Below are positions 1-11,074 of a stretch of DNA of 64,000 bases, piece by piece. The notes beneath the pieces were generated by a model that had not been told where the DNA came from, searched no databases, and was given only the letters and a program-made list of their open reading frames with translations. The position numbers and the translations under genes are program-made. The stretch's first letter is position 1. Each line of letters starts with the position of its first letter. This DNA comes from Hydractinia symbiolongicarpus (Eukaryota; Cnidaria; Hydrozoa; Anthoathecata; Hydractiniidae): contig NC_079881.1 of the NCBI RefSeq assembly GCF_029227915.1, positions 22,855,501-22,919,500 on the forward strand. The letters run 5' to 3'.

Positions 1-140
1 GATTACACTGGGCGCTGTGGTAGCACTTAATTTAAAAATTTAGATAAATAAGTCATTCTTTACTGTGGGACCAATCCTATGCGTTATCGTGCGCTGTAGA
101 AATATCGACAGTTTCAAAAACTTTATTGCATTGACTTTCT

Positions 141-170
141 AACGGTGTCAGTCCGTTTGAGTTAGAACGG
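141..170. other. Alternating inverted repeat AACGG / CCGTT / AACGG (representative)
   Basis: AACGG at 141-145, CCGTT at 153-157 and AACGG at 166-170, separated by 7 and 8 bases. The middle arm can pair with either flank. The arrangement recurs in a large share of monomers (another clean example is 36,246-36,275). Pairing is visible in the sequence; any structure or bound protein is inference. Confidence 0.7.
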
Positions 171-173
171 TTG

Positions 174-203
174 GGTCACATATTCGTACCAACATGTATT
201 TAG
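174..203. other. Conserved monomer box around ATTCGTACCAACATGTA (representative)
   Basis: The stretch from GTCACA through ATTCGTACCAACATG to TATTTA changes little across subfamilies, whereas the T-rich stretch directly after it varies in nearly every monomer type. It contains the palindrome ACATGT. TTCG followed by A five bases later fits the left part of a CENP-B box, but the CGGG part is absent (ATGT instead). Candidate protein-binding site by conservation only. Confidence 0.5.
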
Positions 204-384
204 CGACATTTTTTTGATATTACTAGGTTGCATCGCTTTTAACAATGAAACGAATGAATGTGGGACTTAATAGAACTAACCTTGGACTGTGACCTGATAA
301 ATCTAATAAATAAGACAATTGGACTCCAAGAAATAACATTCTTCTTAATTAGACGTGATTGCCGGAACTCAGCGTTTACACTGG

Positions 385-399
385 GCGCTGTGGTAGCGC
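385..399. other. R-type landmark inverted repeat (representative)
   Basis: GCGCT, a 5-base spacer GTGGT, then AGCGC: a perfect 5-bp inverted repeat of 15 bases. It is kept in monomers reading GTAGCGC and weakened in those reading GTAACGC or GTAGCAC. Confidence 0.65.
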
Positions 400-1875
400 T
401 TCTTTTAAAAATTTACATTAATAAGTCATTTTTTACTGTGGGACCAATCCTAGCCGTTATTGCGCGCTGAAGAAATAGCGACAGTTTCAAAAACTACATT
501 TGATTGACTTTTTAATGGTGTCAGTCCGTTTGAGTTACAACGGTTGGGTCAAATATTCGTACCAACATGTATTTAGCGATATGTTTTTTGATATTACTAG
601 GTTGCATCGCTTTTAACAATAAAACGATTGACTGTGGGACTTAATTGAACTAACTTTGGACTGTGACCTAATAAATGTAATAAATGAGAAAATTGGACTC
701 CAAGAAATAACATTCTTTTCGATTTGACATGATTGCCGGAACTCCGCGATAACACTGGGCGCTGTGGTAGCACTTCATTTCTATTAAAAATTTAGATTAA
801 TAAGTCATTTTTTACTGTGGGACCAATCCTAGCCGTTATCGCGCACAGAAGAAATATCGACAGTTTCAAAAACTACATTTATTGACTTTCTAACGGTGTC
901 AGTCCGTTTGAGTTACAACGGTTGGGTCACATATTCGTACCAACATGTATTTAGCGACATTTTTTTGATATTACTAGGTTGCATCGCTTTTAACAATAAA
1001 ACGATTGACTGTGGGACTAATTTGAACTGATTTTGGACTGTGACCTTATATATGCTATAAGTGAGCCAACTGGACTCCAACAAATAACATTCTTCTAAAT
1101 TTGACGTGATTGCCAAAACTAAGCGATTACACTGGGCGCTGTGGTAGCTCTTAATTTAAAAATTTACATTAATAAGTCATTTTTTACTGTGGGACCAATC
1201 CTAGCCGTTATTGCGCGCTGAAGAAATAGCGACAGTTTCAAAAACTACATTTGATTGACTTTTTAATGGTGTCAGTCCGTTTGAGTTACAACGGTTGGGT
1301 CAAATATTCGTACCAACATGTATTTAGCGATATGTTTTTTGATATTACTAGGTTGCATCGCTTTTAACAATGAAACGATTGACTGTGGGACTTAATTGAA
1401 CTAACTTTGGACTGTGACCTAATAAATGTGATAAATGAGAAAATTGGACTCCAAGAAATAACATTCTTCTCAATTTGACATGATTGCCGGAACTCCGCGA
1501 TAACACCGGGCGCTGTGGTAGCACTTCATTTCTATTAAAAATTTAGATTAATAAGTCATTTTTTACTGTGGGACCAATCCTAGCCGTTATCGCGCACTGA
1601 AGAAATATCGACAGTTTCAAAAACTACTATTATTGACTTTCTAACGGTGTCAGTCCGTTTGAGTTACAACGGTTGGGTCACATATTCGTACCAACATGTA
1701 TTTAGCGACATTTTTTTGATATTACTAGGTTGCATCGCTTTTAACAATGAAACGATTGACTGTGGGACTAAATTGAACTGATTTTGGACTGTGACCTTAT
1801 ATATGCTATAAGTGAGCCAACTGGACTCCAACAAATAACATTCTTCTAAATTTGACGTGATTGCCGAAACTAAGC

Positions 1876-2625
1876 GATTACACTGGGCGCTGTGGTAGCA
1901 CTTAATTTAAAAATTTAGATAAATAAGTCATTCTTTACTGTGGGACCAATCCTATGCGTTATCGTGCGCTGTAGAAATATCGACAGTTTCAAAAACTTTA
2001 TTGCATTGACTTTCTAACGGTGTCAGTCCGTTTGAGTTAGAACGGTTGGGTCACATATTCGTACCAACATGTATTTAGCGACATTTTTTTGATATTACTA
2101 GGTTGCATCGCTTTTAACAATGAAACGAATGAATGTGGGACTTAATAGAACTAACCTTGGACTGTGACCTGATAAATCTAATAAATAAGACAATTGGACT
2201 CCAAGAAATAACATTCTTCTTAATTAGACGTGATTGCCGGAACTCAGCGATTACACTGGGCGCTGTGGTAGCACTTCATTTCTATTAAAAATTTAGATTA
2301 ATAAGTCATTTTTTACTGTGGGACCAATCCTAGCCGTTATCGCGCACTGAAGAAATATCGACAGTTTCAAAAACTACTATTATTGACTTTCTAACGGTGT
2401 CAGTCCGTTTGAGTTACAACGGTTGGGTCACATATTCGTACCAACATGTATTTAGCGACATTTTTTTGATATTACTAGGTTGCATTGCTTTTAACAATGA
2501 AACGATTGACTGTGGGACTAAATTGAACTGATTTTGGACTGTGACCTTATATATGCTATAAGTGAGCCAACTGGACTCCAACAAATAACATTCTTCTAAA
2601 TTTGACGTGATTGCCGAAACTAAGC
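1876..2625. repeat. 750-bp hybrid dimer inserted between HOR-1 copies
   Basis: This unit has the first monomer of HOR-1 followed directly by the fifth, with monomers 2-4 missing. The join lies near 2245-2260: AACTCAGCGATTACACTGG there is followed by CACTTCATTTCTATTAAA, which in the full unit belongs to monomer 5. The product is in frame with the array and is followed by a complete HOR-1 at 2626. It looks like unequal exchange between homologous points of monomers 1 and 5. Confidence 0.85.
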
Positions 2626-4500
2626 GATTACACTGGGCGCTGTGGTAGCACTTAATTTAAAAATTTAGATAAATAAGTCATTCTTTACTGTGGGACCAAT
2701 CCTATGCGTTATCGTGCGCTGTAGAAATATCGACAGTTTCAAAAACTTTATTGCATTGACTTTCTAACGGTGTCAGTCCGTTTGAGTTAGAACGGTTGGG
2801 TCACATATTCGTACCAACATGTATTTAGCGACATTTTTTTGATATTACTAGGTTGCATCGCTTTTAACAATGAAACGAATGAATGTGGGACTTAATAGAA
2901 CTAACCTTGGACTGTGACCTGATAAATCTAATAAATAAGACAATTGGACTCCAAGAAATAACATTCTTCTTAATTAGACGTGATTGCCGGAACTCAGCGT
3001 TTACACTGGGCGCTGTGGTAGCGCTTCTTTTAAAAATTTACATTAATAAGTCATTTTTTACTGTGGGACCAATCCTAGCCGTTATTGCGCGCTGAAGAAA
3101 TAGCGACAGTTTCAAAAACTACATTTGATTGACTTTTTAATGGTGTCAGTCCGTTTGAGTTACAACGGTTGGGTCAAATATTCGTACCAACATGTATTTA
3201 GCGATATGTTTTTTGATATTACTAGGTTGCATCGCTTTTAACAATAAAACGATTGACTGTGGGACTTAATTGAACTAACTTTGGACTGTGACCTAATAAA
3301 TGTAATAAATGAGAAAATTGGACTCCAAGAAATAACATTCTTTTCGATTTGACATGATTGCCGGAACTCCGCGATAACACTGGGCGCTGTGGTAGCACTT
3401 CATTTCTATTAAAAATTTAGATTAATAAGTCATTTTTTACTGTGGGACCAATCCTAGCCGTTATCGCGCACAGAAGAAATATCGACAGTTTCAAAAACTA
3501 CATTTATTGACTTTCTAACGGTGTCAGTCCGTTTGAGTTACAACGGTTGGGTCACATATTCGTACCAACATGTATTTAGCGACATTTTTTTGATATTACT
3601 AGGTTGCATCGCTTTTAACAATAAAACGATTGACTGTGGGACTAATTTGAACTGATTTTGGACTGTGACCTTATATATGCTATAAGTGAGCCAACTGGAC
3701 TCCAACAAATAACATTCTTCTAAATTTGACGTGATTGCCAAAACTAAGCGATTACACTGGGCGCTGTGGTAGCTCTTAATTTAAAAATTTACATTAATAA
3801 GTCATTTTTTACTGTGGGACCAATCCTAGCCGTTATTGCGCGCTGAAGAAATAGCGACAGTTTCAAAAACTACATTTGATTGACTTTTTAATGGTGTCAG
3901 TCCGTTTGAGTTACAACGGTTGGGTCAAATATTCGTACCAACATGTATTTAGCGATATGTTTTTTGATATTACTAGGTTGCATCGCTTTTAACAATGAAA
4001 CGATTGACTGTGGGACTTAATTGAACTAACTTTGGACTGTGACCTAATAAATGTGATAAATGAGAAAATTGGACTCCAAGAAATAACATTCTTCTCAATT
4101 TGACATGATTGCCGGAACTCCGCGATAACACCGGGCGCTGTGGTAGCACTTCATTTCTATTAAAAATTTAGATTAATAAGTCATTTTTTACTGTGGGACC
4201 AATCCTAGCCGTTATCGCGCACTGAAGAAATATCGACAGTTTCAAAAACTACTATTATTGACTTTCTAACGGTGTCAGTCCGTTTGAGTTACAACGGTTG
4301 GGTCACATATTCGTACCAACATGTATTTAGCGACATTTTTTTGATATTACTAGGTTGCATCGCTTTTAACAATGAAACGATTGACTGTGGGACTAAATTG
4401 AACTGATTTTGGACTGTGACCTTATATATGCTATAAGTGAGCCAACTGGACTCCAACAAATAACATTCTTCTAAATTTGACGTGATTGCCGAAACTAAGC
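2626..4500. repeat. HOR-1 copy B, 5-mer of 1875 bp
   Basis: Complete second copy of the five-monomer unit, 2625 bp downstream of copy A (1875 plus the 750-bp dimer). Landmarks at 2640, 3013, 3387, 3764 and 4138 repeat the spacing of copy A exactly. Confidence 0.9.
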
Positions 4501-5660
4501 GATTACACTGGGCGCTGTGGTAGCACTTAATTTAAAAATTTAGATAAATAAGTCATTCTTTACTGTGGGACCAATCCTATGCGTTATCGTGCGCTGTAGA
4601 AATATCGACAGTTTCAAAAACTTTATTGCATTGACTTTCTAACGGTGTCAGTCCGTTTGAGTTAGAACGGTTGGGTCACATATTCGTACCAACATGTATT
4701 TAGCGACATTTTTTTGATATTACTAGGTTGCATCGCTTTTAACAATGAAACGAATGAATGTGGGACTTAATAGAACTAACCTTGGACTGTGACCTGATAA
4801 ATCTAATAAATAAGACAATTGGACTCCAAGAAATAACATTCTTCTTAATTAGACGTGATTGCCGGAACTCAGCGTTTACACTGGGCGCTGTGGTAGCGCT
4901 TCTTTTAAAAATTTACATTAATAAGTCATTTTTTACTGTGGGACCAATCCTAGCCGTTATTGCGCGCTGAAGAAATAGCGACAGTTTCAAAAACTACATT
5001 TGATTGACTTTTTAATGGTGTCAGTCCGTTTGAGTTACAACGGTTGGGTCAAATATTCGTACCAACATGTATTTAGCGATATGTTTTTTGATATTACTAG
5101 GTTGCATCGCTTTTAACAATAAAACGATTGACTGTGGGACTTAATTGAACTAACTTTGGACTGTGACCTAATAAATGTAATAAATGAGAAAATTGGACTC
5201 TAAGAAATAACATTCTTCTCGATTTGACATGATTGCCGGAACTCCGCGATAACACTGGGCGCTGTGGTAGCACTTCATTTCTATTAAAAATTGAGATTAA
5301 TAAGTAATTTTTTACTGTGGGACCAATCCTAGCCGTTATCGCGCACAGAAGAAATATCGACAGTTTCAAAAACTACATTTATTGACTTTCTAACGGTGTC
5401 AGTCCGTTTGAGTTACAACGGTTGGGTCACATATTCGTACCAACATGTATTTAGCGACATTTTTTTGATATTACTAGGTTGCATCGCTTTTAACAATAAA
5501 ACGATTGACTGTGGGACTAATTTGAACTGATTTTGGACTGTGACCTTATATATGCTATAAGTGAGCCAACTGGACTCCAACAAATAACATTCTTCTAAAT
5601 TTGACGTGATTGCCAAAACTAAGCGATTACACTGGGCGCTGTGGTAGCTCTTAATTTAAA
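4501..5660. repeat. HOR-1 partial copy C (three monomers plus the start of a fourth)
   Basis: This follows copy B at 1875-bp phase but carries private changes (GACTCTAAGAAATAAC, AAATTGAGATTAATAAGTAA near 5290) absent from copies A and B. Just after the monomer-4 landmark, GTAGCTCTTAATTTAAAAAT runs into TTAGATAAATAAGTCATTCT rather than the expected TTACATTAATAAGTC. The HOR therefore ends in a hybrid monomer near 5,660, which is its right-hand edge in this window. Confidence 0.82.
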
Positions 5661-5819
5661 AATTTAGATAAATAAGTCATTCTTTACTGTGGGACCAATC
5701 CTATACGTTATCGCGCGCTGTAGAAATATCGACAGTTTCAAAAACTATATTGCATTGACTTTCTAACGGTGTCAGTCCGTTTGAGTTAAAACGGTTGGGT
5801 CACATATTTGTGCCAACAT

Positions 5820-7220
5820 GTATTTAGCGATACTTGTTTTGATATTACTAGGTTGCATCGCTTTTAACAATGAAACGACTGACTGTGGGACTTAATTGAA
5901 CTAACATTGAACTGTGACTAGATAAATGTGATAAATGAGACAATTGGACTCTAAGAAATAACATTCTTCTCAATTTGACATGATTGCCGGATCTCCGTGA
6001 TTACACTGGGCGCTGTGGTAGCACTTCATTTAAAAACTTAGATTAATATGTCATTCTTTACTGTGGGACCAATGCTAGCCGTTATCCCGCGCTGTAGAAA
6101 TAGCGACAGTTTCAAAAACTAAATTTTATTGACTTTCTAACGGTGTCAGTCCGTTTGAGTTAAAACGGTTGGGTCACATATTCGTACCAACATGTATTTA
6201 GCGACATTTTTTTTGATAATACTCGGTTGCATCACTTTTAACAATGAAACGATTGACTGTGGGACTAAATTGAACTGATTTTGGACTGTGACCTTATACA
6301 TGCTATAAGTGAGCCAACTGGACTTCAACAAATAACATTCTTCTAAATTTGACGTGATTGCCGAAACTAAGCGATTACACTGGGCGCTGTGGTAGCGCTT
6401 AATTTAAAAATTTAGATAAATAAGTCATTCTTTACTGTGGGACCAATCCTATGCGTTATCGCGCGCTGTAGAAATATCAACAGTTTTTAAAGCTACATTG
6501 CATTGACTTTCTAACGGTGTCAGTCCGTTTGAGTTAGAACGGTTGGGTCACATATTCGTACCAACATGTATTTAGCGACATTTTTTTGATATTACTAGGT
6601 TGCATCGCTTTTAACAATGAAACGAATGACTGTGGGACTTAATTGAACTAACATTGGACTGTGACCTGATAAATGTGATAAATGAGACAATTGGACTCTA
6701 AGAACTAACATTCTTCTTAATTTCACGGGATTGCCGGACTTCAGCGATTACACTGGGCGCTGTGGTAGCACTTCATTTAAAAACTTAGATTAATATGTCA
6801 TTCTTTACTGTGGGACCAATGCTAGCCGTTATCCCGCGCTGTAGAAATAGCGACAGTTTCAAAAACTAAATTTTATTGACTTTCTAACGGTGTCAGTCCG
6901 TTTGAGTTACAACGGTTGGGTCACATATTCGTACCAACATGTATTTAGCGACATTTTTTTTGATATTACTCGGTTGCATCACTTTTAACAATGAAACGAT
7001 TGACTGTGGGACTAAATTGAACTGATTTTGGACTGTGACCTGATGAATGTGATAAATGAGACAATTGGACTCTAAGAAATAACATTCTTCTCAATTTGAC
7101 ATGATTGCCGGATCTCCGTGATTACACTGGGCGCTGTGGTAGCACTTCATTTAAAAACTTAGATTAATATGTCATTCTTTACTGTGGGACCAATGCTAGC
7201 CGTTATCGCGCGCTGTAGAA
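5820..7220. repeat. Segmental duplication, left copy (distance 2620 bp)
   Basis: About four monomers with rare markers GCGATACTTGTTTTGATAT, GGATCTCCGTGATTACAC, CCAATGCTAGCCGTTATCC and TTCACGGGATTGCCGGACTT return 2620 bp later. The copies part near 7,220, where this one continues GCGACAATTTCAAAAACTGC and the other continues with the AAATTTTATTGAC form. Confidence 0.8.
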
Positions 7221-8440
7221 ATAGCGACAATTTCAAAAACTGCATTTGATTGACTTTTTAATGGTGTCAGTCCGTTTGAGTTACAACGGTTGGGTCAAAT
7301 ATTCGTACCAACATGTATTTAGCGATATTTTTTTTGATATTACTAGGTTGCATCGCTTTTAACAATGAAACGATTGACTGTGGGATTTAATTGAACTAAC
7401 TTTGGACTGTGACCTAATAAATGTGATAAATGAGAAAATTGAACTCCAAGAAATAACATTCTTCTCAATTTGACATGACTGTTGGAACTCAGCGACTACA
7501 CTGGTCGCTGTAGTAGCGCTTTGTTAAAAAAATTAAGATAAATAAGTCATTCTTTACTGTGGGACTAATCCTAGCCGTTAGTTCGCGCTGAAGAAATAGA
7601 GAAAGTTTCAAAAACTACATTTATTGACTTTCTAACGGTGTCAGTCCGTTTGAGTTACAACGGTTGGGTCACATATTCGTACCAACATGTATTTAGCGAC
7701 ATTTTTTTGATATTACTAGGTTGCATCGCTTTTAACAATGAAACGATTGACTGTGGGACTAAATTGAACTGATTTTGGACTGTGACCTTATATATGCTAT
7801 AAGTGAGCCAACTGGACTCCAACAAATAACATTCTTCTAAATTTTACGTGATTGCCGAAACTAAGCGATTACACCGGGCGCTGTGGTAGCGCTTAATTTA
7901 AAAATTTAGATAAATAAGTCATTCTTTACTGTGGGACCAATCCTAGCCGTTATTGCGCGCTGAAGAAATAGCGACAGTTTCAAAAACTACATATGATTGA
8001 CTTTTTAATGGTGTCAGTCCGTTTGAGTTACAACGGTTGGGTCAAATATTCGTACCAACATGTATTTAGCGATATGTTTTTTGATATTACTAGGTTGCAT
8101 CGCTTTTAACAATGAAACGATTGACTGTGGGACTTAATTGAACTAACTTTGGACTGTGACCTAATAAATGTGATAAATGAGAAAATTGGACTCCAAGAAA
8201 TAACATTCTTCTCAATTTGACATGATTGCCGGAACTCCGCGATAACACTGGGCGCTGTGGTAGCACTTCATTTCTATTAAAAATTTAGATTAATAAGTCA
8301 TTTTTTACTGTGGGACCAATCCTAGCCGTTATTGCGCACTGAAGAAATATCGACAGTTTCAAAAACTACATTTATTGACTTTCTAACGGTGTCAGTCCGT
8401 TTGAGTTAGAACGGTTGGGTCACATATTCGTACCAACATG
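7220..8440. repeat. Diverged subfamily I monomers with a subfamily III-like patch
   Basis: Landmarks at 7508, 7881 and 8255. Most of this stretch is ordinary subfamily I sequence. From about 7,486 to 7,610, however, the monomer carries GCGCTTTGTTAAAAAAATTA and GCCGTTAGTTCGCGCTGAAG. I otherwise see these only in the R monomers that follow the shortened monomers beyond 39 kb. See findings. Confidence 0.72.
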
Positions 8441-9840
8441 TATTTAGCGATACTTGTTTTGATATTACTAGGTTGCATCGCTTTTAACAATGAAACGACT
8501 GACTGTGGGACTTAATTGAACTAACATTGAACTGTGACTAGATAAATGTGATAAATGAGACAATTGGACTATAAGAAATAACATTCTTCTCAATTTGACA
8601 TGATTGCCGGATCTCCGTGATTACACTGGGCGCTGTGGTAGCACTTCATTTAAAAACTTAGATTAATATGTCATTCTTTACTGTGGGACCAATGCTAGCC
8701 GTTATCCCGCGCTGTAGAAATAGCGACAGTTTCAAAAACTAAATTTTATTGACTTTCTAACGGTGTCAGTCCGTTTGAGTTACAACGGTTGGGTCACATA
8801 TTCGTACCAACATGTATTTAGCGACATTTTTTTTGATATTACTCGGTTGCATCACTTTTAACAATGAAACGATTGACTGTGGGACTAAATTGAACTGACT
8901 TTGGACTGTGACCTTATACATGCTATAAGTGAGCCAACTGGACTTCAACAAATAACATTCTTCTAAATTTGACGTGATTGCCGAAACTAAGCGATTACAC
9001 TGGGCGCTGTGGTAGCGCTTAATTTAAAAATTTAGATAAATGAGTCATTCTTTACTGTGGGACCAATCCTATGCGTTATTACGCGCTGTAGAAATATCGA
9101 CAGTTTCAAAAACTACATTGCATTGACTTTCTAACGGTGTCAGTCCGTTAGAGTTAGAACGGTTGGGTCACATATTCGTACCAACATGTATTTAGCGACA
9201 TTTTTTTGATATTACTAGGTTGCATCGCTTTTAACAATGAAACGAATGACTGTGGGACTTAATTGAACTAACATTGGACTGTGACCTGATAAATGTGATA
9301 AATGAGACAATTGGACTCTAAGAACTAACATTCTTCTTAATTTCACGGGATTGCCGGACTTCAGCGATTACACTGGGCGCTGTGGTAGCACTTCATTTAA
9401 AAACTTAGATTAATATGTCATTCTTTACTGTGGGACCAATGCTAGCCGTTATCCCGCGCTGTAGAAATAGCGACAGTTTCAAAAACTAAATTTTATTGAC
9501 TTTCTAACGGTGTCAGTCCGTTTGAGTTACAACGGTTGGGTCACATATTCGTACCAACATGTATTTAGCGACATTTTTTTTGATATTGCTCGGTTGCATC
9601 ACTTTTAACAATGAAACGATTGACTGTGGGACTAAATTGAACTGATTTTGGACTGTGACCTGATAAATGTGATAAATGAGACAATTGGACTCTAAGAAAT
9701 AACATTCTTCTCAATTTGACATGATTGCCGGATCTCCGTGATTACACTGGGCGCTGTGGTAGCACTTCATTTAAAAACTTAGATTAATATGTCATTCTTT
9801 ACTGTATGACCAATGCTAGCCGTTATCGCGCGCTGTAGAA
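8440..9840. repeat. Segmental duplication, right copy (distance 2620 bp)
   Basis: Matches 5,820-7,220 at a constant offset: landmarks 8633, 9007, 9380 and 9754 correspond to 6013, 6387, 6760 and 7134. Scattered single differences (GGACTATAAG, ATTGCTCGGTTG, ACTGTATGACC) show that it is older than HOR-1. Confidence 0.8.
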
Positions 9841-10655
9841 ATAGCGACAGTTTCAAAAACTAAATTTTATTGACTTTCTAACGGTGTCAGTCCGTTTGAG
9901 TTACATCAGTTGCGTCACATATTCGTACCAACATGTATTTAGCGATATTTTTTTTCATATTACTAGGTTGCATCGCTTTTAACAATGAAACGATTGACCG
10001 TGGGACTTAGTTGAACTAACTTTGGACTGTGACCTGATAAATGTGATAAATGAGACAATTGGACTCCAGGAAATAACATTCTTCTTAATTTGACATGATT
10101 GCCGGAACTCAGCGTTTACACTGGGCGCTGTGGTAACGCTTCTTTTAAAAATTTACATTAATAAGTCATTTTTTACTGTGGGACCAATCCTAGCCGTTAT
10201 TGCGCGCTGAAGAAATAGCGACAGTTTCAAAAACTACATTTGATTGACTTTTTAATGGTGTCAGTCCGTTTGAGTTACAACGGTTGGGTCAAATATTCGT
10301 ACCAACATGTATTTAGCGATATTTTTTTTGATATTACTAGGTTGCATCGCTTTTAACAATGAAACGATTGACTGTGGGACTTAATTGAACTAACTTTGGA
10401 CTGTGACCTAATAAATGTGATAAATGAGAAAATTGAATCCCAAGAAATAACATTCTTCTCAATTTGACATGATTACCGGAACTCCGCGATAACACTGGGC
10501 GCTGTGGTAGCACTTCATTTCTTTTAAAAATTTAGATTAATAAGTCATTTTTTACTGTGGGACCAATCCTAGCCGTTATCGCGCGCTGAAGAAATATCGA
10601 CAGTTTCAAAAACTACATTTATTGACTTTCTAACGATGTCAGTCCGTTTGAGTTA
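9650..10655. repeat. Duplicated segment, left copy (distance about 4860 bp)
   Basis: Shares ACATCAGTTGCGTCAC, GATTGACCGTGGGACTTAG, GTGGTAACGCTTCTTTTAA and CTAACGATGTCAGTCC with 14,510-15,516. Landmarks 9754, 10128 and 10502 pair with 14614, 14989 and 15363. The offset changes from 4860 to 4861 through a single-base indel. Confidence 0.75.
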
Positions 10656-11074
10656 CAACGGTTGGGTCACATATTCGTACCAACATGTATTTAGCGATAA
10701 TTATCTGATATTACTAGGTTGCATCGCTTTTAACAGTGAAACGATTGACTGTGGGACTTAACTGAACTAACTTTAAACTGTGACCTGATAAATGTGATAA
10801 ATGAGAAAATTGGACTCCAAGAAATAACATTCTTCTTAATTTGACATGATTGCCGGAACTCAGCGTTTACACTGGGCGCTGTGGTAGCGCTTCTTTTAAA
10901 AATTTACATTAATAAGTCATTTTTTACTGTGGGACCAATCCTAGCCGTTATTGCGCGCTGAAGAAATAGCGACAGTTTCAAAAACTACATTTGATTGACT
11001 TTTTAATGGTGTCAGTCCGTTTGAGTTACAACGGTTGGGTCAAATATTCGTACCAACATGTAATTAGCGATATT

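Larger units (their letters stand above)
1..1875. repeat. HOR-1 copy A, 5-mer of 1875 bp
   Basis: Five distinguishable monomers (spacings 373, 374, 377, 374, 377 bp) make a unit whose first monomer (CACTTAATTTAAAAATTTAG, CGTGCGCTGTAGAAA) returns at 1876, 2626 and 4501. At every diagnostic site I compared, copy A matches the copy at 2626-4500, including the rare CATTCTTTTCGATTTG and TGCCAAAACTAAGCG variants. Such similarity implies very recent amplification. Unit start is arbitrary; I set it at base 1. Confidence 0.9.

Noticed and set aside
183-197. True CENP-B box
   Set aside because: Only the TTCG and the following A fit. The CGGG end is ATGT, so three of nine fixed positions fail. Kept only as a weak resemblance.
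258-470. Plus-strand 70-codon frame repeated at 2,883 and 4,758
   Set aside because: Present in every HOR-1 copy as a by-product of monomer 1 joined to monomer 2; no coding signal beyond absence of stops.
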